Of a DNA stretch of 64,000 nucleotides, positions 32,401-44,537 are shown in pieces. Location: positions 214,668,876 through 214,732,875 of the forward strand of contig NC_084663.1 of the NCBI RefSeq assembly GCF_028389875.1, written 5' to 3'. The stretch comes from Rhea pennata. Lineage: Eukaryota > Chordata > Aves > Rheiformes > Rheidae. A program made the translations under genes and the position numbers. Position 1 is the stretch's first letter, and each line of letters starts with the position of its first letter. The notes beneath the pieces are model-generated. The model saw only the letters and a program-made list of their open reading frames with translations, was not told the DNA's origin and made no database searches.

Positions 32401-35400
32401 TCGACTGTTTTCGTTAAGCGCAGAAGTGTGGAAAGCGAAAATGCCACCTGAGCCTGGTAACGAGTTGGCATCCCCGCCGGGCAATTCGAAACTAGCCGTA
32501 ACGCTGCCTTGTCTTGGAGCACCTGGAGTCCCTGCAGGGATGTCCCCAAGGGACCAACGCGGATGGGTTTTGTCAGTGCAAAGCACCAAAGCCCCAACCT
32601 CCAAGGTGGGAAGCCAGTCCCTGATAGTAAATGCTGTAATTTCCTTCCTGATTATCCCTATCTTCCTCCTCCTTGGAGAACCTTTCCTTGGCTGAAGCAG
32701 CTTCTTCTCCGTGCTCTTTGGATGCTCCTCACTGAAAGCCTTTTCCCCTGAAGCCAACCCAAGGAGTTGCCTGGCCTCGCAACTCTCACTCATTTCTGCA
32801 GGATCCACAGCATGTAGGAGGGTGAGAGGATTTGGAGGCACCAAGTGCCTTCTTCTGAAATAAGCAAGCCCAAATCTCACTGGACGAAACTAAGAGTGCA
32901 GGAACCAGCGCCGCATCTCATGGCATCACCCTTGGTGCTTCCCACGCAATGCGCTTGCTCCTTTCTCCAGGCCCTTCCCATCATCTCCTCCAACCCACCG
33001 GCATAAGGCTATTTAACTCTTGCTCAGGCTCAGCAGGTTTCCAAATTGCTGATCAAACCACAAAGAGTGCAGAAGTAAATGGGTTTTCCTATGACACCCT
33101 CCAGGATATGCCCCACTCCTGGCAGAAGTGCCCACGCGTGCCAAGCACAGAGGCAGAAATCCTTGTCCAAGACAGGTCCGGCAATGTAGTCACACATGTC
33201 CGAACACTCTGCTCTCTGCAGCGACTGCCTCCCACTGTCAAAATCTGTCAGTTCATAAAAAATCCGTTTGCTGTCAGAGTCTCTCTCTTCTGGGTCTGCT
33301 CTCAGTTTCTTCCTCCCAGTATATCCTCGTAACTCAAACTCCTCCTGCTGGGGTTCATACGTTTCCCCGTGCCCATGGGGACGATCCAGAGAGGTCACAT
33401 TCCAGGCACTGGGTTAACTGGCATCATGTACGCAAGAGCCTTTCCAAAACCTGCCCGCAGGACAGGAGACATCAGTTACTGGCTCCCAGCTTCGTGTCCT
33501 ATGACTGCATGAATCAAAGCCCAAAGTCTTCCTCATGGGACAAAGTCTTCTTTGTCCCACATCTCATGCCACTACCACTGTGCTCCTGAATGTAGCTGCA
33601 AAAAATGAAATCTCAGTATAATACACATCCCTCTCACCCCAGGCATCCCTTCAAGATGGCACAGAAGACCTGCCAGACTTGGCCATCCCTGGAGTCTGGC
33701 TCTAGAGTTACCTGTTCTCCTGCTGGGAGCAAGGGTCCTGCTTGGCTGCAGATGCTTTTGCAGGACTGGTGGAGCCCAAGAAGTGATGTACAGAGGCTTG
33801 CTGCTGCCCAGACATACGTGACACCCCTCTGCGCAACCCAAGGGTTCAGGGTTATCCCTGGGCTAGTGGTTTTCTTGTTCTTTTGTGCTGTTCTTGACTG
33901 TTTCTTCTCAGTCTTGCTTGGAGTTCCCCCCCCCCTTTTTTTTTCACTGTGCATTTTTATTCTTTCTTGGTGGGTGCAAGCAACACCTTTCCTCAACAGA
34001 AGGATTATCCTAAAGGCCACTCTACACTATCCATGCTTCTGCACTCTGAATGGTTAGGACAACACATGCCAAGAAAGCAATCTCATAAACCATCATCCTA
34101 GATGTCGCCTTCTCCGAGAGTATCTTCACTATATCAAAGTTATTTGAGGGAACTTCTGTGAAACTTCTTTGGGTTCCAGTTTCTCATGAGTGTGTAGGAC
34201 ATCGCAGGTAGGATTTATCTCATGCAACATTCACCGTCTCTCTGTAGGACAGACAAGCACCCAGAGGAATCTGCCCCACCCTAAGATGGACGGGCTAAAG
34301 GACTCCCTGGGGAAAGTCTCTCTTGAAAGACTCTCGCATTTCTCTCCATTGACTACAGGGGGAGCCTAGTTGGCTAGGCTGGACACCGAACATTTATACA
34401 GCCAGAAGCAGTTAAATCCTCACTAATGTGGCAATTACTAAAGCTGTTTAAAATAGTTGAAAATTGCCTAGTGGCATGTTTTTTATTCGGAAAATTCAAC
34501 TGAACTGGAACAAAAACTTTCCAAGGGAATGTGTGGACTTCAACAGGATTTTCCAACATAAAGTATTTCATTTGGGTAAAAGAGCAGCATTTCTGGGTTT
34601 AATTTCAGTTTCTTTTCTAATACGAACTCCAGCCTCCCAAAGATGGGGACTGTGATGTACAAGAAGCACAAAGGACTTCAGATGAACTCCTCTCCCTGCA
34701 GGGATTTGGTGCTGCCTCTCCTGTGGTTGCCTACTTCACTCTCTCCAGAGAGAAACACATCCAGAGGACGAGCTGCTGCCTGCAGGATGGACATACCACG
34801 GCAGGGGCCAAGAGAGAAACACCTCCATGCCACCACACCACCACTTTCCTCTGAATCAGGCTTTCTTGCTTTTGCCACACCAAGGCAGGGACCGAGTGAA
34901 ATGCTCCAAAGCATCCCATCATGAGCAGAGGGAGTGATGCTGCAAAGCCCTTCTGCAGGGGCACCATGGCCTTCTTCCATCTCCACTTTGGTGGCTCCTA
35001 TCCTGCGTGTCGGAGCCTGAATCACCCTCCAGCCATGCCTTGACTCCTGGGGATGTCAGGCTTCATTTTGATGCTCTTAATTGCTCCTCAGAAGTGCTAC
35101 ACCTTCTCCATCGTCTCTCGGGTGCCCAAGTGCCTCGCTTCAGTGCTCTGAATCATCATGCCAGTGACGTATTCCTACTGTTCGTGGTTACAACAGCTTC
35201 AGTGGTAGCTTGAACACAGCCCCTGGTGAAAACAGAGCCACCAGATTCAATAAGATTGTCCACTGCGTTTGAGTTTTACATTTCTAGACCCGGTTGGAAA
35301 GGCGAACATGCTAGTTTTAGCCTGACCATTTGGAACTCGTGGCTGCTTTCCTGTATTTTTGCATTTTCACCATGCTCAGGCCAACGTGCAGAAACGCTGC

Positions 35401-38400
35401 TGTGTTTCCTTCCCTGTTAGAGCACGGAGGATGCTGCCAGCCTCTGGCCAGACCAGCTGCTAATAAACTTGTGGTTTTTTTCACGCTGCGGGGCTCTTTT
35501 CATTTTGCTCTATCAATATGATGGCCTTCAGGGGAATTTGAGGGTGGCCAGCACACATGCAGGGTAATAAAGCCCTTTCCAAGGCTTCCAGCATGAAGAA
35601 ATGCACAGAAAGACCATTCCAGAAGCAAATGAAAACACAGAAAAAAAGAAAAAGCACGACAGATCTCTTACAGCGGCACCCACAGCAACTACCTTTATTT
35701 AATGACCTTGAAAAATAACAGGGAGTTTCAAAACAGACCATCGGCAATGTGGAGAAGACAGCACCAAAAGGTTTTTGGCAGTGAACCCATCATTCCTGCT
35801 TCGTCAGCCCTGGAAAGCTCCCGTGCCTGGGGATCCGCTGACTTTACGACAGCCGAGAGAGCAGGAACTTGGCGTTTTGGAGGAGAGAGGTTCCAGCGAG
35901 GCAGCCACAAAGGCGAGCTCGGGGCTCCCTCTGCAAGCACCGCCTGCACGCCCGTGACTCCCGAGCACTGCGCCGAAAAGACGTCTTTATTAAAAAGTTT
36001 TAAAATCCTTCAGCTGTTTGGGGTTTTTTGGTTTGGTTTGGTTTGGTTTGGTTTTGTTCTTTTGAGGCAAAGCATTCAGAATAAACACCTCGGCCAACCA
36101 AAAAGTGATTAAGTCCAAACGGAGGGTGAAACGTGGTTTTTCACTTCGCAAGTGAGCACGGGGAGGGATGAGCAGGAGACTTCTTCAGGCCTTCTTCACA
36201 AAAACCCCGAAGAAAGGCACTGTCCTGATGTCAGAAGCACATTTCCGTTCACAGTTCAGACCTTGCGAATTCTTGGATTTGACCTATGCGAGCATATCCT
36301 TGAAAGAAAACCTTCTGATAAAACACCACAGCCCTACAAATCTGCAGCTAATAAATACTACTCTGATCTTAGGATTGCTATTATAAAGGACAGTCCCTCT
36401 TCTTATAACACATTCAACCTAAAATTTACTTTGGCTATAATACACAGACCAGAGCTATGTTCTGAAACTGCCACTCAGCTCTCGCGTTTCCATCATCCGT
36501 TGTCGTGCAAAGAGGCTCCCACCTCTTGTTGGTTTTCTACAAGCAGAGACCTTACCTGTGCTTTAAAAAGCTTGCCAGCAGTAGGAAGGTTGCCTGGTGG
36601 CAACCAAAGGGTTCCTTCCTTCCAAAGGGTTGGTTTCAGTGAAGTACTTTAATAGATCTCTAACTTCAGCTAAATTATATCCTGAGCAGGGGCCTAGGAG
36701 CAATCTTCTACTCCAGAAAGAAAAAGACATCTATAAAACTTTTCAGGTTTGGGCTCAAATGCATCAAGACCAAGCAATCCATTTAGCAGAGGAGAAAATT
36801 CCTCAGAAAATTCCTCGTTAAACTCAAAACCTCATTAGTTCATGCCATGGTAAAGAAAACTCATTGTGGGCTACTGGATCTTACCAGTGAGCACGTTAGC
36901 AAATAGATGGGACAGGAAGATTTATTTACCCCTGTCTGACTTTGGCTCACTTACGACAGCGTTGTTCTATTTCTTTTCTTAAAGAAACTTTCTTGGAGAA
37001 GGTGAACAAGGCTCTTGGCTCGGGTGGGGGGGTCTCTGCTGGACCACAGCCCTTTCGCAGATCATCTCACCCTCATCGACAAGTGCAAATTACTCCGTGA
37101 TACCTGCTTCCAAACAACTTCCTCGACTTATAAACAGCGGAAGATCCTCTTCTGCTGGAATAAGAAGCATCTGCACTGGAAGATATCATCTGCTTCACTT
37201 ATATTCTCTCATAATCCACATTAATTTTCCCCTAGTCCCTCCCTGTAAGACAGCTCCCCTGCCTCTTTGCTTCACGTGGATGAGCTGTTCAATGAAGCTC
37301 AGTGTGACTGAAATAGGATGCTTGGGTTTTGTATTTATATCATTCACAAGCTTTGCCTGCTTCCCCATCCAGGATCCATCATGCCAGTTGGGCACCAGCT
37401 CACGTGCATCATCTTCCACCCAGCCCTGCCTCTGTGCTCACAGACCAGCACAGCTGGAGCTGTGCTTGGATACACGTTTGGCCAAGAGACAAGAGAGGAA
37501 AACAGGCAGGTATGGAGAGACAATGCCCAACCACAAGCAAGAAAAGGAGTCTAGGCATGGACTTTTGTAATAAAATGTGACTAATGGATGCAGTGAAATG
37601 AAGAACGGCTTTGTGGGCAACCACAGGAGACTCTGATCTAGAGAGAAGAGCAGCAGGGATGAGGGAGACACTTGTTCAGAAAGGTATGATGTGAAAGACC
37701 AAGCAGAAGCAGCAGTAAGGCTCCTGGTACTACACAGGAGAGAAGAGAGGGCGTGGGTGGAGGCTCTGTGAATAAGGACAAGTGGCCTCTGTTTCATACA
37801 GTGCAAGAGGGACATGACACAGTTAAAGCAGAGGGTTGGGAAAGACATTTTTGCACTAAACCTCTGGAAAGAGGCAAGAGAATCTGCCCAAGTGAAGCAA
37901 AGTGACAAGAACAATACTCCAGAGAAGGATCTGAGCTATGGACAACGAACACATTACCTGTCCACATGGCTCGCAGGACAGTTTGGAGGGACTATGACAG
38001 AAAGACGCAAAAGAGCATGTGGCCGGCATGGAAAACGAAGAGCGCTCTGCTAGCCGTGCTGGTGTGAACCAAGGGGTGCACGGCAGCAAGGCTGCACTCT
38101 CACGGGGGTCAAACGGAGGGAGCTTTGGAGCAGGCAGGGACAGACGGCCCTGAGTCACCAGAGATGGGACCTCAAGTTGTAGTGGCGAGGTAGATGGGGA
38201 GTCAAGGAGCTGTGGAGATGGGAAGAGAATGAAGGACAGAGCCCTGCTGAGCTTGCAGGAAAGCTGGAAGTGGGATACGAAGCATATGTTGCGATGGGCA
38301 CACTGCAGCAGAGCAGAAGACAGAATTAAAGGCCAGTTTGGGAAAGCCCAGGGAAAACAAGGAGAAAATTGTGGCTGATGCTGTTATAGACAACACCAAG

Positions 38401-38905
38401 GCTAAGGGAGAACAGCTCCTGTGTTTGGTTGGGAGGAGACTGCTGCTCTCTGGAAGAGAGCATTTCAGGGCAGTGAAGGGAAGGGGAAGGCATTCTCCGA
38501 GGAGAAGGCATGCAATATTCAGAAAATATTAAAAATTGTCCATGTGCAGTTACCACAGAGAGGAGGGCTGTAAAAATTCATAGGATGAGTTTTAAGACAT
38601 AATTATCATCTCAAAAGTACTTTGCGACGCGGAGAGACACTCCCAACGTATGGTGTGAAACTAGTGGCAGAGTTAGTAGGGGGAGAGCTTAACACAGCCC
38701 CCTTCCCTAGAAATTACTTGATGACAAACACATGGAGACTGCGGGCTTCAGCACAGCGAGCAGCAAAAGGTAAATCCTCCTGCACCCTTAACCACGTTAT
38801 CTCCATACGCAAAGTTGGTTTTACCTGGGGCATAGCCGGGGCTGCTGGTTGGATACATGTTTGGGTTGTAGGCTGGGGCAGCTGTGGGATATCCCGCTGG
38901 ATAAC
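20295..38905 (-). CDS. FAM168A: FAM168A (TCRP1), C-terminal part in five exons
   Basis: Five minus-strand exons join in one frame: 38905-38825, 25804-25679, 23263-23121, 20987-20813 and 20407-20295. The sum is 638 nt (211 complete residues and a stop). The product is a small Pro/Tyr/Ala-rich protein ending SYVPPHW. Phrases such as [35 protein letters not shown] and [20 protein letters not shown] identify it as FAM168A and not its paralogue FAM168B. In mammals it is linked to cisplatin resistance and DNA polymerase beta stability (known, limited). No catalytic domain is seen. The first coding exon (MNPVYSP in mammals) is absent and probably beyond 64,000. Confidence 0.96.
20813..20987 (-). CDS. 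FAM168A: FAM168A exon: [12 protein letters not shown] segment
   Basis: This exon encodes [40 protein letters not shown], then [18 protein letters not shown], ending one base into Gly. The Gly/Met/Ala-rich [17 protein letters not shown] stretch is the most hydrophobic part of the protein and could associate with membranes (inference, as proposed for the paralogue FAM168B). The donor is gtaaga (20812-20807). Confidence 0.97.
20988..23120 (-). other. FAM168A: FAM168A intron
   Basis: This is a 2.13-kb intron between the exons 23263-23121 and 20987-20813. I see no repeat or RNA gene in it. Open frames such as the one at 22413-22931 on the plus strand resemble no known family. The neighbouring last intron, 20408-20812, is likewise unremarkable. 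Confidence 0.7.
23121..23263 (-). CDS. FAM168A: FAM168A exon: [12 protein letters not shown] segment
   Basis: It starts two bases into Arg (or Gly when the cassette exon is skipped) and encodes [40 protein letters not shown], then QQNLYTQ. The donor is gtaggt (23120-23115) and the acceptor ctttgccag. It differs from human mainly by a few Asn/Thr substitutions. Confidence 0.97.
23264..25678 (-). other. FAM168A: FAM168A intron with a CR1 tail
   Basis: This 2.4-kb intron contains one CR1 fragment (24649-24897), an A/T-rich stretch near 23760-23790, and otherwise unrecognised sequence. Confidence 0.7.
24649..24897 (-). mobile_element. CR1 LINE, 5'-truncated 3' end (minus strand)
   Basis: It begins 'cagaatcacagaatgcttga' and continues with 'ggtgggaagggacctctgga', 'ctgctcaagcagggtcaccc' and 'ctccacaacctctctgggca' to 'ggaacttccagtgtttcagt'. 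It is the untranslated tail only, in the same orientation as FAM168A. Confidence 0.95.
25679..25804 (-). CDS. FAM168A: FAM168A symmetric (probably alternative) exon
   Basis: This 126-bp exon encodes [42 protein letters not shown], sharing its first Ala and last Arg codons with its neighbours. It matches the segment present in the longer mammalian isoforms ([11 protein letters not shown]...[15 protein letters not shown]). Both ends have the same phase, so skipping it keeps the frame and would join APG to YTAGTPYK. The acceptor is cactcaag and the donor gtaaat (25678-25673). It is easy to miss because all other frames are also open here. Confidence 0.95.
25805..38824 (-). other. FAM168A: FAM168A intron (13 kb)
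   Basis: This is AT-richer unique-looking DNA without recognised genes and, unusually for the window, without a clear CR1 tail. It contains a (TTTGG)n run at 36029-36055. In mammals a 27-bp micro-exon (EFQFLHSAY) lies in the equivalent intron. I searched for it by eye and did not find it. Several open frames of 100 to 165 codons (for example 32386-32880 minus, 36152-36652 plus) show no family resemblance. Confidence 0.65.
36029..36055 (+). repeat. (TTTGG)n microsatellite
   Basis: Five GGTTT/TTTGG units (ggtttggtttggtttggttt) form a short pentanucleotide run inside the large FAM168A intron. Confidence 0.9.
38825..38905 (-). CDS. FAM168A: FAM168A exon: [15 protein letters not shown] segment
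   Basis: This 81-bp exon starts two bases into Gly, encodes [26 protein letters not shown] and ends with the first base of the next codon. It matches the mammalian [27 protein letters not shown]. The acceptor is cgttgcag and the donor gtaaaa (38824-38819). This is the most 5' FAM168A exon in the window. Confidence 0.96.
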
Positions 38906-41028
38906 CTGCAACGAGAAAAGGAATGAAATTATGCGTCTGTCTACAACAACGAGCGAGAAGACGGGATTCCTGAAAGCAATAAACCGTCTGTTTAAGCAAA
39001 CAGGCCATCGGCATAGCCGAGATGTAAAGCGCAAACGTGTTCTCTGATAGCCAGGGCATGGGAAGGACTACGGATGCACCACTTTGTGGGCACTTGACAC
39101 CGTCAGTATTTAATCTTTATTCCCTTGGATGGAAAGCAAGGGCAATACCCACCATGCAGAACGCAGGCACGTTCAAGGCATGCTTGAACGCTTGAAGAAA
39201 ACAACCAGCAAAATACGTGCATCGAATGTGAAACTCTGCTACAGAAAACCACAGGCACAGCTGCATTTGAAGGGTTTTCCTTGGCTGCTCGGCCACATTA
39301 GCTTGATGTGTCACAGATGGATAGCAAAAGTTTAAGCTCAGCACCACAGGTTTAGCTAACCCTGCGTGGCATTAAGTGGCTGATCCCTGATGTTCCAAGT
39401 ATTAAAAAGCAAACCTAAACCCAAGCTGAGAAATGATTCTGCAGCTCCTCCACAGCCAGCGCTACCAAGCGCTGAGCCCCCTCTTCGTCATCGGGAGCAG
39501 AAAGCACTGCACGTCCCAATGGCAGAGCTCAGCACCCTGCCTGAGTCCTTGGTCCTCAGCACTTCTGTTAGCCAGAGCCTCTTGCTAAAGGGAAGGTAAA
39601 TACATTGCATGAAAACATGCCAGCCCTTATAGTCACTCATCAGCACTCAACTGCCAGTCCGAGGAGGAACCTAGTTTCCTGCCGAGCCACCTGGAAGGAG
39701 CACACTAGGCACCTCACCATCTGAAGCCACCATGTAATGCAAAAGGTTTTAATGTGCATTTTAGGAAAGATTACAGAGAGTCTTTGGTTTCCATCTTCTT
39801 CATTCAGATTATCATAGGTAGTTCAGGGGAAATCATCTAAGCAGTCAGCTACAGAGAGGCTTGGTCAGCTGGCATCCAAGCATCCTTAATAGCATATATG
39901 GCAGACCTAAAGGTCATTATGTACATCCACATGCCATGCAGGCACCTTCCATCAGGCTATCTTCCTCGGAGGTTCTCATCTCCCATGAAGACCACAGACG
40001 ACCACCTCTGCACATCATCTGCCTGCCTTTGCCCTTCTTCATTGCACTCCTCTCATTTTTTGGAAGTGTCACCAACTGAATATGTTAATATTCAAATAAC
40101 CCTGCTCTTCCTTATGTACTTCCTACGTAAATCCCTCTTACAGACCGAACAGGACACGTTAATCTTGGTTTCCTGCTGCTGAGTTTTGGCTTTGCTGGGC
40201 TTGGAAACTGCACCGCCATTTCCCCTGTTCATCCATGTATCTAGCTGGCCTTCAGCCCAGAGGCAGATCCAGTTCGGTGGCACACAGAGTGCATCCTCAA
40301 CAGCGTCTCCACGCCAAGCTCCACTGAAGCCACCTCCTGCTTGCCAGCAAAGACTGCAAAGAGGTAATTAGCAAAAGATTCACACCCTCGCTTTTGTGCT
40401 TTATTAAATAAAAGCAAGCATGGGGCTCTGCTCCCCCTTCCCAAATAGGAAGACAAATACATTACAGTCTCTCCCTCCCGCACCTGAAAGTATATCATTA
40501 ATCTACTCTACGCATATCTCTAAATCTTGGCACCCAGTGCACAGCCTACCACTGCAGGAAAATTTTAAAGTTAATTTGAATACATCTAATTCAACAATCA
40601 TGACCACTGTACTGGAATAAATGACTGTATGTTCTACCCTCTCATTTTCATCAGTGATATATTTGGCATCTAAATCAGGTTAATTAAAAATTGCTTCAGT
40701 CAATGCTGGATAAGCAGCAGTTTAGCAGGTTTTTATTTTAGACTGTACATAAAACTGTGCTGTCAATGCATTTAGGAATACACAGCATTTCAGCAATCAA
40801 GAAGCTCCTCAGAAAGTTATTTGTAGATTCAGTAAATGCAAGCAGAACGTTAACGATGAAGATCTCAGAGCAAAAATGCCTAGTCTCTAGTTCATTAGAA
40901 AATAACCATTTTCTTTGCCAGCATATTTACCACTCTGGGGTCCCCTGGCTGCCAGTTTTCATGTTGCTCCTGTGACCTCTGGACCACGAAAGGCACCGAA
41001 ATGTCAACACTGATACTCACATTCCTCA

Positions 41029-41140
41029 GAATCACAGAATGGTTGAGGCTGGAAGGGACCTCTAGAGATCATCTAGTCCAACCCCTCTGCTCAAGCAGGG
41101 TTACCTGGAGCACATTGCCCAGGGTTGTGTCCAGATGGGG
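41029..41140 (-). mobile_element. CR1 LINE tail (minus strand)
   Basis: It begins 'cagaatcacagaatggttga' and continues with 'ggctggaagggacctctaga', 'ctgctcaagcagggttacct' and 'cccagggttgtgtccagatg'. It is about 110 bp of the CR1 3' end. Confidence 0.94.
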
Positions 41141-42016
41141 ACAGGCCAAGTGCCTGGTCCAAAGTGCACAGGCTCCTCCATCCCTGTCCTCCTCGCCAGC
41201 TGCCGGACATCCCCTTCGCGGGTCAAAGCTGCTGGGGCATCAATTGTTAATTGATTATGGGCAATATCTGGATGAGAGCCTCCTGGGACACTGAGTATCC
41301 TTCTGACCTTCGTAGAGGTCGGTCTCCCGAAACAGGTCCTGAATCTCTATTTACTACTGCAATATACTTAAAAGTCTTTAAAATCATGACACGTGCAGTC
41401 CCGTGTGGTATTATACCAAAAAGGTTGTGCCCATCATTAGCATCAACCATCTATCAAATTCAGCAAAGAAACCTCTTTCCTACTCAGACCAAAATTTTCA
41501 ATGTTAGGTTCATAAGTAAAAAATGAGCCTGAAATAATCAGGCCACTTTGCTTTAGGGGCCTAGGGAGGGGTCTGTGCAGGAAAATGTGGCTTTCGGTAA
41601 TGTTTTCCATATAGGCAGTTATTCAAAGACTTCATGGCTATTTCGGCAGATGGAGACAGCCCTGTATTTACACGTCTGCTTTCTCTTTTTTGGATTTAAC
41701 TTCTGCTCAGCAGGGCTGAATCTTGCTTATTGTGATAGCTTTTACTGTTTTGAAAGAAAGTTACGGATGTTTTCAGAATACTTCTGTTTCAAATAACCAC
41801 CATTTCTATCAAAGAAGCTTTAATAGCTTCAGACGTGAAAAGATGCGGTCAGCCCTGTTCTTCTCTTTCTCCCACCCTGATCACATAAACCTTGATAAGT
41901 CCTGACCTCCAGCAAGAAAAATTGCCTTTTCTAGTTTAAGGGGAAACAGGGATGAAGAAGGTACAGGGAAATCAATGCTGATTTGTTCCTTTTTGGATAT
42001 ACCAAAAGATAAGAAG

Positions 42017-42345
42017 GAATCATAGAATCGTAGAATCATTAAGGTTGGAAGGGACCTCTAGAGATCATCTAGTCCAACCTCCCCACTCAGCAGGGTCACC
42101 TAGAGCGTGTCAGACAGGGTTGCATCCAGGTGGGCCCTGAAGATCTCCAGAGAAGGAGACTCCACAACCTCTCTGGGCAACCTGGTCCAGGGCTCCGTCA
42201 CTCTCACAGAGAAGAAATTCCCCCTCACGGTCAGGTAGAACTTCCTGTGCTTCAATTTCTGCCCGTTGCCTCTTATCCTGTCACACGGGACAACTGAAAA
42301 GAGTTTGTCCCCGTCCCCTGTATCTAAATCGCTGGTAATTTGGAC
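42017..42345 (-). mobile_element. CR1 LINE tail, longest copy in the window (minus strand)
   Basis: It begins with three ATTCTATGA-type end repeats (reverse complement: 'aatcatagaatcgtagaatc') and extends through 'ccctgaagatctccagagaa' and 'gaagaaattccccctcacgg' to 'cctgtatctaaatcgctggt'. At about 330 bp it is well preserved, so it is among the youngest CR1 copies here. Confidence 0.96.
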
Positions 42346-44350
42346 CAGGAGAAACATGGCTGCAAATCTTCTGCATTCAGAAGTCACTAGGTTTAAGAGT
42401 ATATGAACCATTTTTTACACCTTATTTGCCTACTTGTTTTTGAACCATTATGATTTATGTTAGCTGGCTCTTCACCACGCTAAAACGATAATGAACCAAC
42501 CTCCTCAAGAACATCAAAGCCACCGTTCCCACAATGGCAGACTCAGGGATGTAAGAAAAAGCACTGAAGCAGCCTAGGTCCTCCTTTGACTTCTCCCACC
42601 GATGCCCTACCTGACCTTGTTTAAGTCCCATCTCTGCCCGTGACTCTGCTCCCTCCCTGCCACACCTGCTTTGTCTCTTTACCCTGGATCTGCAAAAATC
42701 ACACAGTGAGTGGGGCAAACCGCTTCGTCCTAATGTTGAGCTCTCTTCATGGGCTTCCAGCTCGAGACATGAAAATCTTAGATATGGAAAATGTCCTTTA
42801 CTTTCTGTTTGTATAGCTACACACATAACGGCACTCTATCTCCGCTGGGGCTCAAGGCCTTATTACAGTATTGATGCAGGAGGTCAGAAAATTAGATGAA
42901 AATGTATTGAGCAAAATTTATTAGATTCTGCCAAGAAGAAATCAAAAGTTGTTTTCTTGCTTTATTTTAATTTAATATCCTTTCCACAATCAATAGAAGT
43001 GGAAAACCCGATGCTCATTTAATATGCTCCCCAAGGAAAATATACAGTGCTACCAATCTGAGGAACGCTAGCTAAACTAGCTCAAAAATTATGATGTAAT
43101 GAGGGGCTGCATAAAACGAAGAGTACTCGGGGTGCAGTACTTACTCGCGCATGTATTTTAAAGCCGCCTTTAATTTGCCATTTATTTCTAAATGCTCCTA
43201 TAAAATTATCAGCAGCTCTGCTCACCGCTGTGCCGGTCCGTGCAATGCTGGTCCTGACTGATGGCTTTTAGGCTGCGAGTCCTAACTACCTGTTCCCCCT
43301 TTTTAACGTGCCCACCTTGAGGAGTTGCACCGGGAAAGCGATCGGGAGATAAATTATGAAGAGTGGTATATAGAACCCTCAAATGGTTTTAAGCAACAGC
43401 TTTGTTTAGCCCCATCTCCACCATGACTATACTCAGAGCACTCATAATAAAACAGTTAGCTTATGTATCCAGCTATATATTTTATCGCCTACATGCAAGA
43501 CAGATGTGCTCGTAACCATATATACAAGCACACCACAGTCCAGAAGTGTTTGGACGGTGCTTTTAAGATATCCCTTTCCACCCTGGCAACCTTCTGGGAT
43601 AGTTTGTGTCTGTTCCCAAACTCCTAGCACGCTCCTGGTAGGCAGCAGGTCCTAGGAGGCCACCGCCGTTGTTGGGCGCATCAGTACAACAGAAAAGCTG
43701 CACAACCGGGGAGGAACCGGGAGACTGACACAAAAAAAAGGAAAGATATGTCAGCAGGTCGCGGGCTGGCTGAAGAGGAAAGGCTAAACCGTGTGACAGC
43801 TAGCGGCGTGGTAAGGATTAAAGAGTTGAATAGGCAGCAGTAGAAGGGACGGGTTTATCTGGGGTCATTTGAGAATTAGATAGGCTGTTTTCTTTCATTC
43901 GTTTCAACATCTGAAATTCAACTCGCTCATCTCCAGTTCTGAACGCTACATGCAGCCCTACAACTGCAGAGCGGTTCCTGTTCACCCTTCCCTTGAGTTA
44001 TCGGAAAAAGCCTTGCAACGCCCCGAATATCAATGCTCCCAGGCTGCAGCAGACCAAGCATGAAGGACCAAGGGCAATTAGACCCCAGGGCTCAGGGTAC
44101 ATGGTCCTGGCCCGCAAAAACAAGTGCTCACTGTGGCAAAAAAGCTGCAGCATGATGTGCTAGATGAGGTTTCTAAGTCATCCTCAAGCACCAACGCCTG
44201 CAGCGTTGCCGTAACACAATCAGATGTGGCAAAGATAACCAAAGAGAGATCCACATCCAGACCTGCTAGCCTTGGGTGGACACACGGATGGATGGCACAA
44301 ACTGAATCACAAGAAGTTACATCTGAATACGAGGAAAAGCTTATTTACTG

Positions 44351-44537
44351 TGAGGGTGACGGAGCACTGGAACAGGTTCCCCAAAGGGTTGTGGAGTATC
44401 CTGCTCTGGAGATATTCAAAACCCATCTAGACACGATCTTGCACAATGTGCTTTAGATGACCCTGCTTGAGCAGGGGGCTTGGACTAGATGATTTCCAGA
44501 GGTCCCTTCCAACCTCAACCTTTCTGTGATTCTGTGG
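44351..44537 (+). mobile_element. CR1 LINE tail (plus strand)
   Basis: It reads forward: 'tgagggtgacggagcactgg', 'ggttgtggagtatcctgctc', 'tggagatattcaaaacccat', then 'ttggactagatgatttccag' and 'aggtcccttccaacctcaac', ending 'tctgtgattctgtgg'. It is opposite in orientation to most copies in the window. Confidence 0.95.

Noticed and set aside
33340..33370. Minus-strand ATGAACCCC considered as the FAM168A start codon
   Set aside because: It continues as SRR and not VYS, and lies on the wrong side of (downstream from) the exon at 38905-38825.
33030..33398. Minus-strand open frame of 122 codons with a charged, protein-like start
   Set aside because: No family resemblance, no splice or promoter context, and the composition is compatible with chance in a 13-kb intron.
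20742..39059. Assignment of the minus-strand gene to the paralogue FAM168B
   Set aside because: Segments such as [30 protein letters not shown] and the exon [11 protein letters not shown] are FAM168A-type, and ARHGEF17 is the expected neighbour of FAM168A.
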